Assembly (NCBI GenBank): GCA_030043235.1
Contig: JASHYF010000363.1
Location: 1-8,623 of the forward strand
Reading direction: 5' to 3'
DNA length: 8,623 nt
DNA from: Solirubrobacteraceae bacterium
GTDB taxonomy: Bacteria; Actinomycetota; Thermoleophilia; Solirubrobacterales; Solirubrobacteraceae
Shown: piece after piece, positions 1 through 5,848 of the stretch
Position numbering within the stretch: the first letter of the stretch is position 1
How the letters are laid out: the number at the start of each line of letters is the position of its first letter
Made by a program: the position numbers and the translations under genes
Notes under the pieces: model-generated
The model's database searches: none
Told to the model about the DNA's origin: nothing
What the model saw: the letters and a program-made list of their open reading frames with translations, nothing else

Positions 1-779
1 CCACCCTCGTGCGCGCCGCCGTCCTCGTGCGCGGCGACGGGTGCGGCGTGCGCCTGGGCGAGGCTGATCGCGCCGCGCTCGAGGCGGCTCTGGCCCCCGC
101 GAACCGGCTCGGGCACCGTTCGCCACAGGGTGCGCGCCACCCACACGCCGGGGATCGCGAGCAGCATGAACGCGGCCCTCCAGGAGATCGCGCTGGCGAT
201 CGTGCCTCCGACGATGAAGCCCGCGGCGGAGCCGGCGATCTCGCCGCCGAGGATGTATGCGTACACGCGCCCGCGTTCGTGAGACGGAAAGTAGTCGCCG
301 GTCAACGACGCGATCGCGGGCCCCGCGGTGGCGGTGACGGCGCCGAGCGCCAGGCGCGTGAGCAACAGCGTCCCGTAGCTGCCGGCGAAGCCGCTGGCCA
401 GCGACGCGACGCTCCACAGCGCGACGCTGATCGCCAGCAGCGGCATGCGCTTGACGTGATCGACGAGCACGCCGACGGGGATCACGAACAGCGCTCCAAC
501 CAGCAACGCAACCGAGCTGAGCAGTCCGATCTCGGCGTTGCCGATGCGCAGCGCTCGCTCGAGCTGCGGCGCCACCGCCCCGACCGTCGCGGTGTCGGCG
601 CCGCTCAGGCCGAGCACAGCGCCGAACATCAGGACCACGCGGGCGCGCGCCGGCCCGCCGACGGCCTCGACGACCTGGCCACGCACCAGCCGCGCGCCGC
701 GCCGCAGCCCATGCTCCGCCATCGCCGCCGCGGCCACCGTCGCGCCCCTGGCTGTCGCCGCGATGTCCCTGGCCGTCAT
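1..779 (-). CDS. MFS transporter, N-terminal half (3' end outside window)
   Basis: Reading the minus strand from the ATG at 779 gives 259 codons open to the window edge, so the C-terminal half is missing. After a polar stretch of about 47 residues, hydrophobic helices alternate with short loops in the pattern of the first six membrane segments of the major facilitator superfamily. The loop after helix 2 reads GVLVDHVKRMPLL (about residues 103-115), a degenerate MFS motif A (GxLaDrxGrkxxl). LTRLALGAVTATAGPAIASL (about 140-159) fits helices 4-5, and TVPEPVRGG opens the central loop. The opening LGLSGADTATVGAVAPQLE resembles spinster-like MFS carriers, but the substrate cannot be told. The start is supported by GGAGG (plus-strand 790-794) ten bases upstream. 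It diverges from a MarR gene, the usual arrangement for a regulated efflux or uptake pump. The polar N-terminal extension is longer than usual; M20 is an alternative start. Confidence 0.85.
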   Translation of the reverse strand, partial: MTARDIAATARGATVAAAAMAEHGLRRGARLVRGQVVEAVGGPARARVVLMFGAVLGLSGADTATVGAVAPQLERALRIGNAEIGLLSSVALLVGALFVIPVGVLVDHVKRMPLLAISVALWSVASLASGFAGSYGTLLLTRLALGAVTATAGPAIASLTGDYFPSHERGRVYAYILGGEIAGSAAGFIVGGTIASAISWRAAFMLLAIPGVWVARTLWRTVPEPVRGGQSRLERGAISLAQAHAAPVAAHEDGGAHEG

Positions 780-861
780 CTCAGTCGCGCCTCCGCCGCA
801 TGATCGTCGATCTACCCGGCGGCGGCTGTGCCCGGCCATGGAGAAGCGCCCAGAATGTTTG

Positions 862-876
862 ATTGCCTAGTGCAAT
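862..876. promoter_or_regulatory. Putative MarR operator (ATTGC-N5-GCAAT)
   Basis: A perfect 5-bp inverted repeat, ATTGC CTAGT GCAAT, lies in the divergent gap, nine bases upstream of the MarR GTG start. Its size and TTGC...GCAA symmetry are typical of MarR-family sites. It is AT-richer than its surroundings. Binding here could control both the MarR gene and the divergent transporter. No convincing -35/-10 pair was found on either strand, so the promoters themselves are not placed. Confidence 0.6.
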
Positions 877-885
877 AGTGGGTAT

Positions 886-1395
886 GTGCCATCAATGCCG
901 CTACCGGCCGGCGCCCCACTGGCGACATCCGATCGAGAGGAACTGGTGGACGCCGTTCTCGCCGCCAGCCGCGCGCTCGTGGCGGTCGCCGCCCGCTCGC
1001 TCGCCGACCACGCCGAGGACGTCACGCTGGCGCAGTACCGCGTGCTCGTCGAGCTCGCCTCGCGCGGCCCGCTGCGAGCGGCGGATCTGGCGGCGGCGCT
1101 CGGCGTGGACCGCTCCACGGCGACGAGGATGTGCGAGCGGCTGGTGCGAAAGCGACTCGTGGACCGGCGGCGGGTGAGCAGCGATCGCCGCTCGGTGCGC
1201 CTGTCCCTGACGCCGGCCGGGCGCCAGCTCGTGCGCGAGGTGACCCAGCGGCGCCGCGCGGAGATCGCGAAGATCGTTCGCCGCATGCCCGGCGAGGGCC
1301 GCGCGCAGATGCTGGCCGCGCTGCGCGCGTTCGCCGACGCGGCCGGGGAGCTCCCCGCGCAGGATTGGGCGATGGGCTGGGACCTCGCACCGTGA
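886..1395 (+). CDS. MarR-family transcriptional regulator
   Basis: The protein has 169 residues, a normal length for the family. It has the MarR winged-helix layout: an N-terminal dimerisation helix, then LTLAQYRVLVELASRGPLR-like sequence (about 47-64), then the recognition helix in AADLAAALGVDRSTATRMCE (about 65-84). The wing carries the family signature SSDRRSVRLSLTPAGR (about 98-113), followed by C-terminal dimerisation helices. Such dimers usually repress their own gene and a neighbouring transporter and release DNA when bound by small phenolic or lipophilic ligands; the ligand here is unknown. The start is GTG at 886; an in-frame ATG at 895 is possible. No strong Shine-Dalgarno is seen, so a leaderless or very short leader is likely. 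The candidate operator at 862-876 and the divergent MFS gene suggest a regulator-pump pair. The stop TGA is overlapped by a GTG that opens a short ORF. Confidence 0.93.
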   Translation: MPSMPLPAGAPLATSDREELVDAVLAASRALVAVAARSLADHAEDVTLAQYRVLVELASRGPLRAADLAAALGVDRSTATRMCERLVRKRLVDRRRVSSDRRSVRLSLTPAGRQLVREVTQRRRAEIAKIVRRMPGEGRAQMLAALRAFADAAGELPAQDWAMGWDLAP

Positions 1396-1535
1396 GCGAC
1401 GGACGGCGATCCAACGGCGCGACGGCCGCGGACGCCGAGTTGCAGGCGTCGCGCTCGGTCGCGGCCGTGCCGGGCGCGACCGTTCCCAAGGCCGTCAGGG
1501 CGACCTCGGCTTGGCCAAGTGGGCTCGCACTGTAG
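1392..1535 (+). pseudogene. Possible truncated ORF coupled to the MarR gene (47 codons)
   Basis: A GTG at 1392 overlaps the MarR stop codon (GTGA), the arrangement used elsewhere in this window for coupled genes. The frame runs 47 codons to a TAG at 1533-1535, ending four bases before the palindrome ahead of the first ATPase. The peptide (begins VSDGRRSNGATAADAELQ) resembles no family I recognise. It may be the 5' remnant of a second gene of the MarR operon, cut off when the ATPase block arrived. It may equally be chance, because stop codons are rare in such GC-rich DNA. Confidence 0.25.
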
Positions 1536-1538
1536 ATA

Positions 1539-1561
1539 GCAAAAGTAGCTGCTACTATTGC
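1539..1561 (+). promoter_or_regulatory. 23-bp palindrome covering the -10 of the first ATPase operon
   Basis: Arms GCAAAAGTAGC and GCTACTATTGC pair over 11 bases with one mismatch and a single central T. The right arm contains TACTAT (1553-1558), which fits a -10 hexamer. The ATG at 1568 follows nine bases later, so the transcript may be leaderless. A related partial motif, TAGATAGC, lies just upstream (1533-1540). A protein bound here would block transcription. No good -35 is visible. The site is strikingly AT-rich against its surroundings. Confidence 0.6.
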
Positions 1562-1567
1562 AGCCCA

Positions 1568-2557
1568 ATGATGTTGAGCGGACGACCCTTGCTACATACC
1601 GCCGGCGATCGGCGGTATCTCGTTGAGCGGTCGGAGACCGGGCTCGTGATGCGAAACGTGCGGGCAGGCATGAACACGCTGCTGTTGGCCGAGCGCGGAA
1701 TGGGCAAGACGACGCTGCTGCGCCAACTGCAGGGACGGCTCGAGGAGGAGGCGCTGTTGACCGCGGCCGTGTATCTCGACGGGCATCGCTTGGATGACGC
1801 GGGGATGGTCCTCATCGCGGTGCGTGACGCACTTGAGGGGCCGCGCACCGGCGCTGCCGAGAGCGTCCGCACCGTCGTCAACGCCTTGGCAGCGATGCCG
1901 GTGGAGCTGCGAAACGACGAGGCGCTTCGCCTGGTGCGTGAACTGGAGACGGACAAGCGCCGGGCGTGCGTGCTGCTCGACGAACCCGATCCCGACACCG
2001 CGCATCGCCTGTTCGGACGCCTTCGCGACGAGCTCTGGCAGACAGGGCTCACGTGGGTGGTGGCGGGCGATGAGGGGCGCCGTCAGCAGTACCTCACGCC
2101 ACCGGCGGACGCGTTTTTCGAGCGCGTCGTGACGCTCGAGCCCCTAACCCAGGAGCAGCAGTTGGAGTTGGTGCAGAAGCGACTCGAGGATGCCGATGAT
2201 CAGAGCGTCGTTGGTGCCACGGTCGCGAGCGGAAATCCCAGGGCGCTGCTGGGCGCGCTGCGCGACGCGACAGGCGGCCAAGACGTGCGAGATGTCCTCG
2301 ATCGCCGCGCCGAGCGAGAGCTTCGTGCCAGCAGGGAGCTGGGCCCGCTTGCGAGCAAGATGCTCGCCGAGATCGAGGACGGCGCGAGCGCCAGCGCCTC
2401 CGACCGTGATTGGCTGAGCCGCTTCGGCGTCAGCCGCCAACGCGCTCAGCAAGTGCTCGCCCAACTCGAGGGCAAGGGCTTCGTCCGCGCCGAGCGCCTG
2501 CCGGGGCCTGGCGGACGCCCGCGGAAGGTCTACCGACGACTGGACGCTCACTCGTGA
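1568..2557 (+). CDS. P-loop AAA/STAND-type ATPase with C-terminal winged helix (first of pair)
   Basis: The protein has 329 residues from the ATG at 1568; ATG 1571 is also possible. The frame extends up to a TTG at 1511, but that would translate through the palindrome. Walker A is AERGMGKTT (41-49) and Walker B is ACVLLDE (133-139). WVVAGDE (163-169) sits where sensor 1 is expected. SGNPRALLGAL (221-231) is a sensor-2-like GNPR motif typical of ORC/STAND-type ATPases. The last 65 residues look like a winged helix: RFGVSRQRAQQVLAQLEGKG (about 285-304), then a basic wing with GPGGRPRKVYRRL. This combination suggests an ATP-dependent, possibly DNA-binding regulator; the actual function is unknown. 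Its stop codon overlaps the start of the next ATPase, so the two are probably made together. The upstream palindrome covers the putative -10, which suggests autoregulation. Confidence 0.85.
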   Translation: MMLSGRPLLHTAGDRRYLVERSETGLVMRNVRAGMNTLLLAERGMGKTTLLRQLQGRLEEEALLTAAVYLDGHRLDDAGMVLIAVRDALEGPRTGAAESVRTVVNALAAMPVELRNDEALRLVRELETDKRRACVLLDEPDPDTAHRLFGRLRDELWQTGLTWVVAGDEGRRQQYLTPPADAFFERVVTLEPLTQEQQLELVQKRLEDADDQSVVGATVASGNPRALLGALRDATGGQDVRDVLDRRAERELRASRELGPLASKMLAEIEDGASASASDRDWLSRFGVSRQRAQQVLAQLEGKGFVRAERLPGPGGRPRKVYRRLDAHS

Positions 2558-3609
2558 CGCGCAGAGCGATGGAGAGCGTGCGGAGCACGAACGCCTTGCC
2601 GCACACGCTGCGTTACGAGCAGCTCGCCGCGTTTCATGTCCCGTTCGACGAGCTGTTGGGCGGCGCAGAGGTCGAGAGCGAGTTGGCGCACTGGCTCACC
2701 CGACGTGGACGTGTGACGCTCATCGGCCCGAGCGGCTCAGGAAAGTCAAGCGCGCTCGCATGGGCGCTGTCGCACAACGCGCCCGAGAGCGTGATCCCCC
2801 TTCGAATCCCCGTCGCGCTCGCCGACGACGACACAATCCAGAGCACTGCGGGCTTCGCGCGGCACCTGATCCACCGAGTTCTTGCTGCGGCGCGGCTTGG
2901 AGACAAGGAGTCCCACGAGATACGGACGCGAAGTGCTGACGTAGCCCGGCGTCGCGAGCCTGAACGACGGCGGTCCGCTCGAGTAGGTCTTCGGGCAGGG
3001 TTCAGCGGGGAACTGGCGCGCGAGGTCTCCCGCGCAGGAGATGAGTTCGAGGAGCAGATAGACGCGGGCGAGGTCGTCGAGGCGCTCCAACGGCTCGTAG
3101 AGCTCTTCAGGGCGCGCGAACACGACCCCGTGCTGGTGCTCGACGACACCGACACCTGGATAGCCCGCCCGCACGACGCACATCCTGCGCAGCTCGCTAA
3201 CGCGTTCTTCTCCCGCAACGTCCGGATGCTGGTAAGCGAGATCGACTGTGGCTTCGCGGTCGCTGTACACACGAGCTATCTCCACCTGCCCGCCTATCGC
3301 GAGGTCGCGCCGCGTCTCGAGCAGATCCGCGTCCCGCAGCTTCCGAATCCAGCGTCGAATCTTGCGACGATCCTCACACGGCGCCTCGAAGCCAGCGGAC
3401 TGGGCCATCAGCTTGATGACGTGTTCGCGCCGGCCGCCATTGCGGCGCTCGCTCGACTCTACGAGGATCTCCCCGACGTGCGACGCGCGATCGCCACCGC
3501 TGCGGGGGCTGTCCGACTCACGCTGGAAGACAACGAACTTGAGCGTGTGACCCCGGCGGCCGTTCGCGCTGCGGCGGCGGAGCGCACGGCGGAGACCGGA
3601 GGATCATGA
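2554..3609 (+). CDS. P-loop ATPase, partner of the preceding gene
   Basis: I start this gene at GTG 2554, which overlaps the previous stop (GTGA) and implies translational coupling. The frame is open further upstream, but only inside the first ATPase. ATG 2569 is an alternative. The product has 351 residues. Walker A is GPSGSGKSS (58-66). Walker B is PVLVLDDTD (192-200), with two acidic residues. A long, very basic insert lies between them (about 120-150, ending near ARRREPERRRSARVGLRAGF). The C-terminal part (about 285-345) is helical with DLPDVRRAIATAAG, resembling an AAA+ lid. I see no clear winged helix, unlike the ATPases on either side. It is divergent from its partner, so the pair is not a simple tandem duplication. 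Co-expression and different tails suggest a hetero-oligomer in which one subunit contacts DNA; this is inference. No family-level function can be given. Confidence 0.82.
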   Translation: MTRRAMESVRSTNALPHTLRYEQLAAFHVPFDELLGGAEVESELAHWLTRRGRVTLIGPSGSGKSSALAWALSHNAPESVIPLRIPVALADDDTIQSTAGFARHLIHRVLAAARLGDKESHEIRTRSADVARRREPERRRSARVGLRAGFSGELAREVSRAGDEFEEQIDAGEVVEALQRLVELFRAREHDPVLVLDDTDTWIARPHDAHPAQLANAFFSRNVRMLVSEIDCGFAVAVHTSYLHLPAYREVAPRLEQIRVPQLPNPASNLATILTRRLEASGLGHQLDDVFAPAAIAALARLYEDLPDVRRAIATAAGAVRLTLEDNELERVTPAAVRAAAAERTAETGGS

Positions 3610-3668
3610 CGCGGCTTGCAACACACAGGACATGACGTCGGTCCCACCTGAGGAAGACCAAGGCAGCT
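3610..3668. other. Short spacer between the ATPase pair and the GTAC array
   Basis: This stretch holds no start codon with a convincing frame and no hairpin with a T-tract, so I see no terminator for the ATPase pair. Read-through into the third ATPase is possible, although that gene appears to have its own promoter. Confidence 0.4.
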
Positions 3669-3710
3669 GTATCGGCTAGCCGGTACATGATTGTACCGGA
3701 GATGCGGTAC
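3669..3710 (+). repeat. GTAC four-half-site array, upstream copy
   Basis: Four 6-bp half-sites alternate in orientation, each separated by exactly six bases: GTATCG (3669-3674), CGGTAC (3681-3686), GTACCG (3693-3698), CGGTAC (3705-3710). The first spacer is GCTAGC. The middle two sites, with flanking bases, form a perfect 8-bp inverted repeat (CCGGTACA / TGTACCGG, 3680-3687 and 3692-3699). A second copy with the same spacing lies directly after the gene at 4931-4972. The last half-site overlaps the -10 of the third ATPase. This looks like an operator for a protein that binds several sites in a regular lattice. The protein encoded next to it, with its winged helix, is the natural candidate. 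Confidence 0.8.
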
Positions 3711-3713
3711 AAT
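3708..3713 (+). promoter_or_regulatory. Putative -10 element of the third ATPase
   Basis: TACAAT differs from the TATAAT consensus at one position and lies eight bases before the ATG at 3722. That spacing places the transcription start at or next to the start codon, a leaderless arrangement common in actinobacteria. The hexamer shares its first three bases with the last CGGTAC half-site, so occupancy of the array should block the promoter. TTGTAC at 3691-3696 is too close (11-bp gap) to be a normal -35. Confidence 0.55.
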
Positions 3714-3721
3714 CGATGCGC

Positions 3722-4924
3722 ATGGCGGCTGTGCTCAACCCGTTCATCTGGGATCGCCCGCTCGATGACCCCGCGAAGATCATCGGCATGGAGGCGTTCG
3801 CCAATCGGGTCGCGCTCACGCTGAAGGGGCAGACCAACGTCGCGCTGTTCGGGCCGCGCGACACGGGCAAGACGACGTTCACCAACCAGCTCGCGCTGGA
3901 GCTCGCCAAGAGCCATGACGCCGGCGCGCCGCCGTTCGACGTGGTCAAGGTCAACCTGCAGCGGGTGGTGAGCATCCCGGGGTTCATCGGCTGCGTGCAC
4001 GACGCGATGATCGGCCACCCCCACAAGCGCCTGCGCCGCGCCGCGCAGCGGCAGATAGGCGCGCTGGAGAAGGAAATCGGGTTCGACATCAAGATCGTCA
4101 AGGGCTCGGTCAAGAGCTCCGCCCGCACCCCCGCTCAGGACGCCGAGACCCTGCACGCGCAGCTGGTCGCGCTGCGATCCGTCTCAGATCGCCTGGTGGT
4201 GGTGTTCGACGAGTTCCAGCGGCTGCGCCATTGCCCGGGCGACCCGCTCGCGATCATCCGCTCGGCGCTCATGAGCTCGGGGGCCAACCACGTGTCGCTG
4301 CTGTTCACCGGCTCGATCCGCAACGCGATGAAGATGATGCTCGAGCGCTCGCAGGAGCCGATCTTCGGCGAGGCCGCCGACATGCAGCTGCCGGCCATCA
4401 GCCGGGTGGACTTCCTCGAGTATCTCGACTACCAGTTCAGCGAGACGCACAAGCCGGCGGACGAGGACGCGCTCAACTACCTGCTGGCGGCGACCGGCGC
4501 GCATCCCCGCAGCACCCAGCAGATGGCCTGGGAGTGCTGGGTAAACACGCCCTCGGGCAGGCGCGTGACGCTCGAGACGGTGATGCGCGCGCACGACCGC
4601 CTGGTGCAGACGATCGAGCGCTCCGAGTTCGCCTCCGTGCTCAACCTGCTGATGGGCGGTGACGAGGGAGAGGCGAACGAGGTGCGCGCGCTGCAGCTGC
4701 TGGCCGACCGCGGCGGCGACAAGGTGAGCAGCCGGCCCGTCGCCGCGCGCTACGGCTTCTCCAGCCATTCGCGCGTGCGGCCCGCGCTCGAACGCCTGCA
4801 GGGACGCGGGCTCGTCGATCACCGCGACGGCACGTGGTACATCGTGGACCCGCTGTTCGGTGAGTGGCTTCGCCGCGCCTCGCCGCTCGCCGACCACGTC
4901 GCCTACAGCCCCGACGGCGATTGA
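3722..4924 (+). CDS. Archaeal-type AAA ATPase with C-terminal winged helix (third ATPase)
   Basis: The protein has 400 residues from ATG 3722; ATG 3716 is possible and adds two. I chose 3722 because it sits eight bases after TACAAT. Motifs run in the order seen in the archaeal ATPase family (COG1672/PF01637-like). KIIGMEAFANRV (19-30) is the box before the P-loop. Walker A is GPRDTGKTT (44-52), Walker B LVVVFDEFQ (158-166), sensor 1 LLFTGS (193-198), and a sensor-2-like stretch is TGAHPRSTQQ (258-267). The C-terminal winged helix (about 322-385) includes ALQLLADRGG, SSHSRVRPALERLQGRGLV and the closing WYIVDPLFGEWLR, which is characteristic of this family. Proteins of this class are widespread but their roles are mostly unknown; some are regulators and some lie on mobile DNA. 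Identical-spacing GTAC arrays before and after the gene suggest that its product binds them. All ATPase motifs are intact. Confidence 0.9.
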   Translation: MAAVLNPFIWDRPLDDPAKIIGMEAFANRVALTLKGQTNVALFGPRDTGKTTFTNQLALELAKSHDAGAPPFDVVKVNLQRVVSIPGFIGCVHDAMIGHPHKRLRRAAQRQIGALEKEIGFDIKIVKGSVKSSARTPAQDAETLHAQLVALRSVSDRLVVVFDEFQRLRHCPGDPLAIIRSALMSSGANHVSLLFTGSIRNAMKMMLERSQEPIFGEAADMQLPAISRVDFLEYLDYQFSETHKPADEDALNYLLAATGAHPRSTQQMAWECWVNTPSGRRVTLETVMRAHDRLVQTIERSEFASVLNLLMGGDEGEANEVRALQLLADRGGDKVSSRPVAARYGFSSHSRVRPALERLQGRGLVDHRDGTWYIVDPLFGEWLRRASPLADHVAYSPDGD

Positions 4925-4930
4925 CGCCTC

Positions 4931-4972
4931 GTACCTGCTAGCCGGTACGGTAATGTACCGCCGCACCGGTAC
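4931..4972 (+). repeat. GTAC four-half-site array, downstream copy
   Basis: Six bases after the ATPase stop the same array recurs in the same orientation: GTACCT (4931-4936), spacer GCTAGC, CGGTAC (4943-4948), GTACCG (4955-4960), CGGTAC (4967-4972), again with six-base spacers. By hand count 31 of 42 positions match the upstream copy. The mismatches fall mainly in the last two spacers, so the half-sites and their phase are what is conserved. Unlike the upstream copy it has no good -10 (TACAGA) and no start codon close behind. It could be a terminal repeat of a mobile cassette, a loop-forming auxiliary operator, or the promoter region of a lost gene. Confidence 0.78.
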
Positions 4973-5046
4973 AGAACCGCCAGCGCTTCGCCTTGCCGGT
5001 CGCCCACCGCGGCAGGCTCGCTTCGGCCGCGGCGCTCACGACCGCG

Positions 5047-5058
5047 CGTGGGGTGCAT
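5047..5058 (+). repeat. Left terminal inverted repeat of the deleted IS
   Basis: CGTGGGGTGCAT is the exact reverse complement of 5432-5443. Pairing stops immediately outside it and largely stops inside it, which fits a terminal repeat and not a longer palindrome. Confidence 0.65.
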
Positions 5059-5149
5059 AAACCCGGTCGGCACGCTTGGCTGGGCGTCTGAGCGGCGCGT
5101 GGCGCCCGCTGTAGAGTCGCGTCCTCCCGGTCGTTGGAGGCTGCGCGTC

Positions 5150-5422
5150 GTGACGTCCGTGCTCTACGTGCTTGCTTGCCGTGTGCTTGAGCTGGTCGTG
5201 CTGCTCGGGCGTAGCGAGCGCTCGAAGGACCTCGAGCAGGTTCTGCGTGTCTTCGTCCGCCGTTACAACGGACATCGTCCACACCGCGCACTCGCGCTCC
5301 AGCCCCCGGAAATGACCGCAGCGCCCTCGACGCGGAGCGATCCGACCACGCCAGCCACGACTGTACGACGACGCGAGCTGCTCGGATGACTGATCCACGA
5401 GTACGAGCCGATCGCCGCGTGA
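5150..5422 (+). pseudogene. Transposase remnant: N- and C-termini fused by deletion, then a nonsense codon
   Basis: The frame starts at GTG 5150, nine bases after GGAGG (5136-5140). The first 28 codons (VTSVLYVLACRVLELVVLLG, then RSERSKDLE) resemble the N-terminus of actinobacterial integrase-core transposases. The frame then jumps, without the helix-turn-helix or the catalytic core, into LEQVLRVFVRRYNGHRPHRA-LALQPPE. That segment is the characteristic C-terminal end of rve-type integrases (YNxxRPHRAL). The catalytic DDE residues are absent. A TGA at 5387-5389 interrupts the reading frame after VRRRELLG. The same frame then continues LIHEYEPIAA to a second TGA at 5420-5422, which matches the usual family ending (LLGGLIHEY...). 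The TGA therefore probably replaced a glycine codon (GGA). The fusion falls at CTCGAG (5231-5236), which may be the microhomology used by the deletion. The gene is non-functional as a transposase. Confidence 0.75.
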
Positions 5423-5431
5423 ACCGAATAA

Positions 5432-5443
5432 ATGCACCCCACG
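5432..5443 (+). repeat. Right terminal inverted repeat of the deleted IS
   Basis: ATGCACCCCACG mirrors 5047-5058 exactly and lies nine bases beyond the ancestral transposase stop codon. That is the expected position for the right end of a compact IS. Confidence 0.65.
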
Positions 5444-5848
5444 GGGATCTCAACCATGGTTGCCCTGGGAGTTCGGGGCAAGGATGCCGCATCCGGTCGC
5501 GGAACACGCTGGGCGGTGCTCGTCGGCGGGGGGCTCGTCGGATATCGATTGTGTGGGCAGTGGGTGCTGCCTTTCGAGGGTTCTTGGCGACCTGCTCCCC
5601 CACTACGAACCACGATTCGAGGATTTTCCGCAATAAATGGTGTCTGTGGAGATCATTTCGGGGACTGGAACCGACGGTTGCGCAGCGGCGGTGCTGCAAG
5701 GGGACGCGCGCTTCCAACGCCAGGCTGGTCGCCGGTACATATCGGCGCGGGCCCACCCTGGTCGAATGCCGAATCTACTCGGCGGACTTTCCGGGCGTGA
5801 TCGAGGTCTCGGCACCCACACGCCCATCTTCAGCGCAACTCACGCGCA
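5444..5848. other. About 400 bp without a recognisable gene
   Basis: Reading frames exist on both strands, but none gives a protein I recognise, none has a good ribosome site, and their composition (many Arg, Cys, Trp and Pro) looks like untranslated frames. Part of it (about 5590-5680) is visibly AT-richer than the rest. It is likely the decayed remains of older inserted DNA between the IS and the toxin-antitoxin promoter. A lone CGGTAC at 5733-5738 lacks partner half-sites. Confidence 0.5.

Larger units (their letters stand above)
5047..5443 (+). mobile_element. Internally deleted insertion sequence (397 bp, both ends present)
   Basis: CGTGGGGTGCAT at 5047-5058 is matched exactly in reverse complement by ATGCACCCCACG at 5432-5443. 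Between these 12-bp ends lies only the head and the tail of an integrase-type transposase, so about two thirds of the expected IS of roughly 1 kb is missing. No target-site duplication is visible at either edge, which suggests age or flanking rearrangement. With both ends kept it could in principle be mobilised by an intact relative elsewhere in the genome, in the manner of a MITE. The family is probably IS481/IS3-like, judged only from the transposase tail. Confidence 0.7.

Noticed and set aside
9..803. Plus-strand open frame of 264 codons
   Set aside because: It is antisense to a convincing MFS transporter on the minus strand; its product is Arg/Gln/His-rich with no fold signature.
1511..1567. 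TTG start at 1511 for the first ATPase
   Set aside because: It would translate through the palindrome and the putative -10; the ATG at 1568 starts exactly where the protein becomes family-like.
5733..5744. Isolated CGGTAC followed by ATATCG, as a third GTAC array
   Set aside because: No further half-sites occur at the 12-bp spacing on either side, so it is likely chance.
4938..5756. Minus-strand open frame of 272 codons across the GTAC array and the IS remnant
   Set aside because: It runs through both IS ends and the transposase tail, and its product is low-complexity Arg/Ser/Pro sequence with no recognisable motif.
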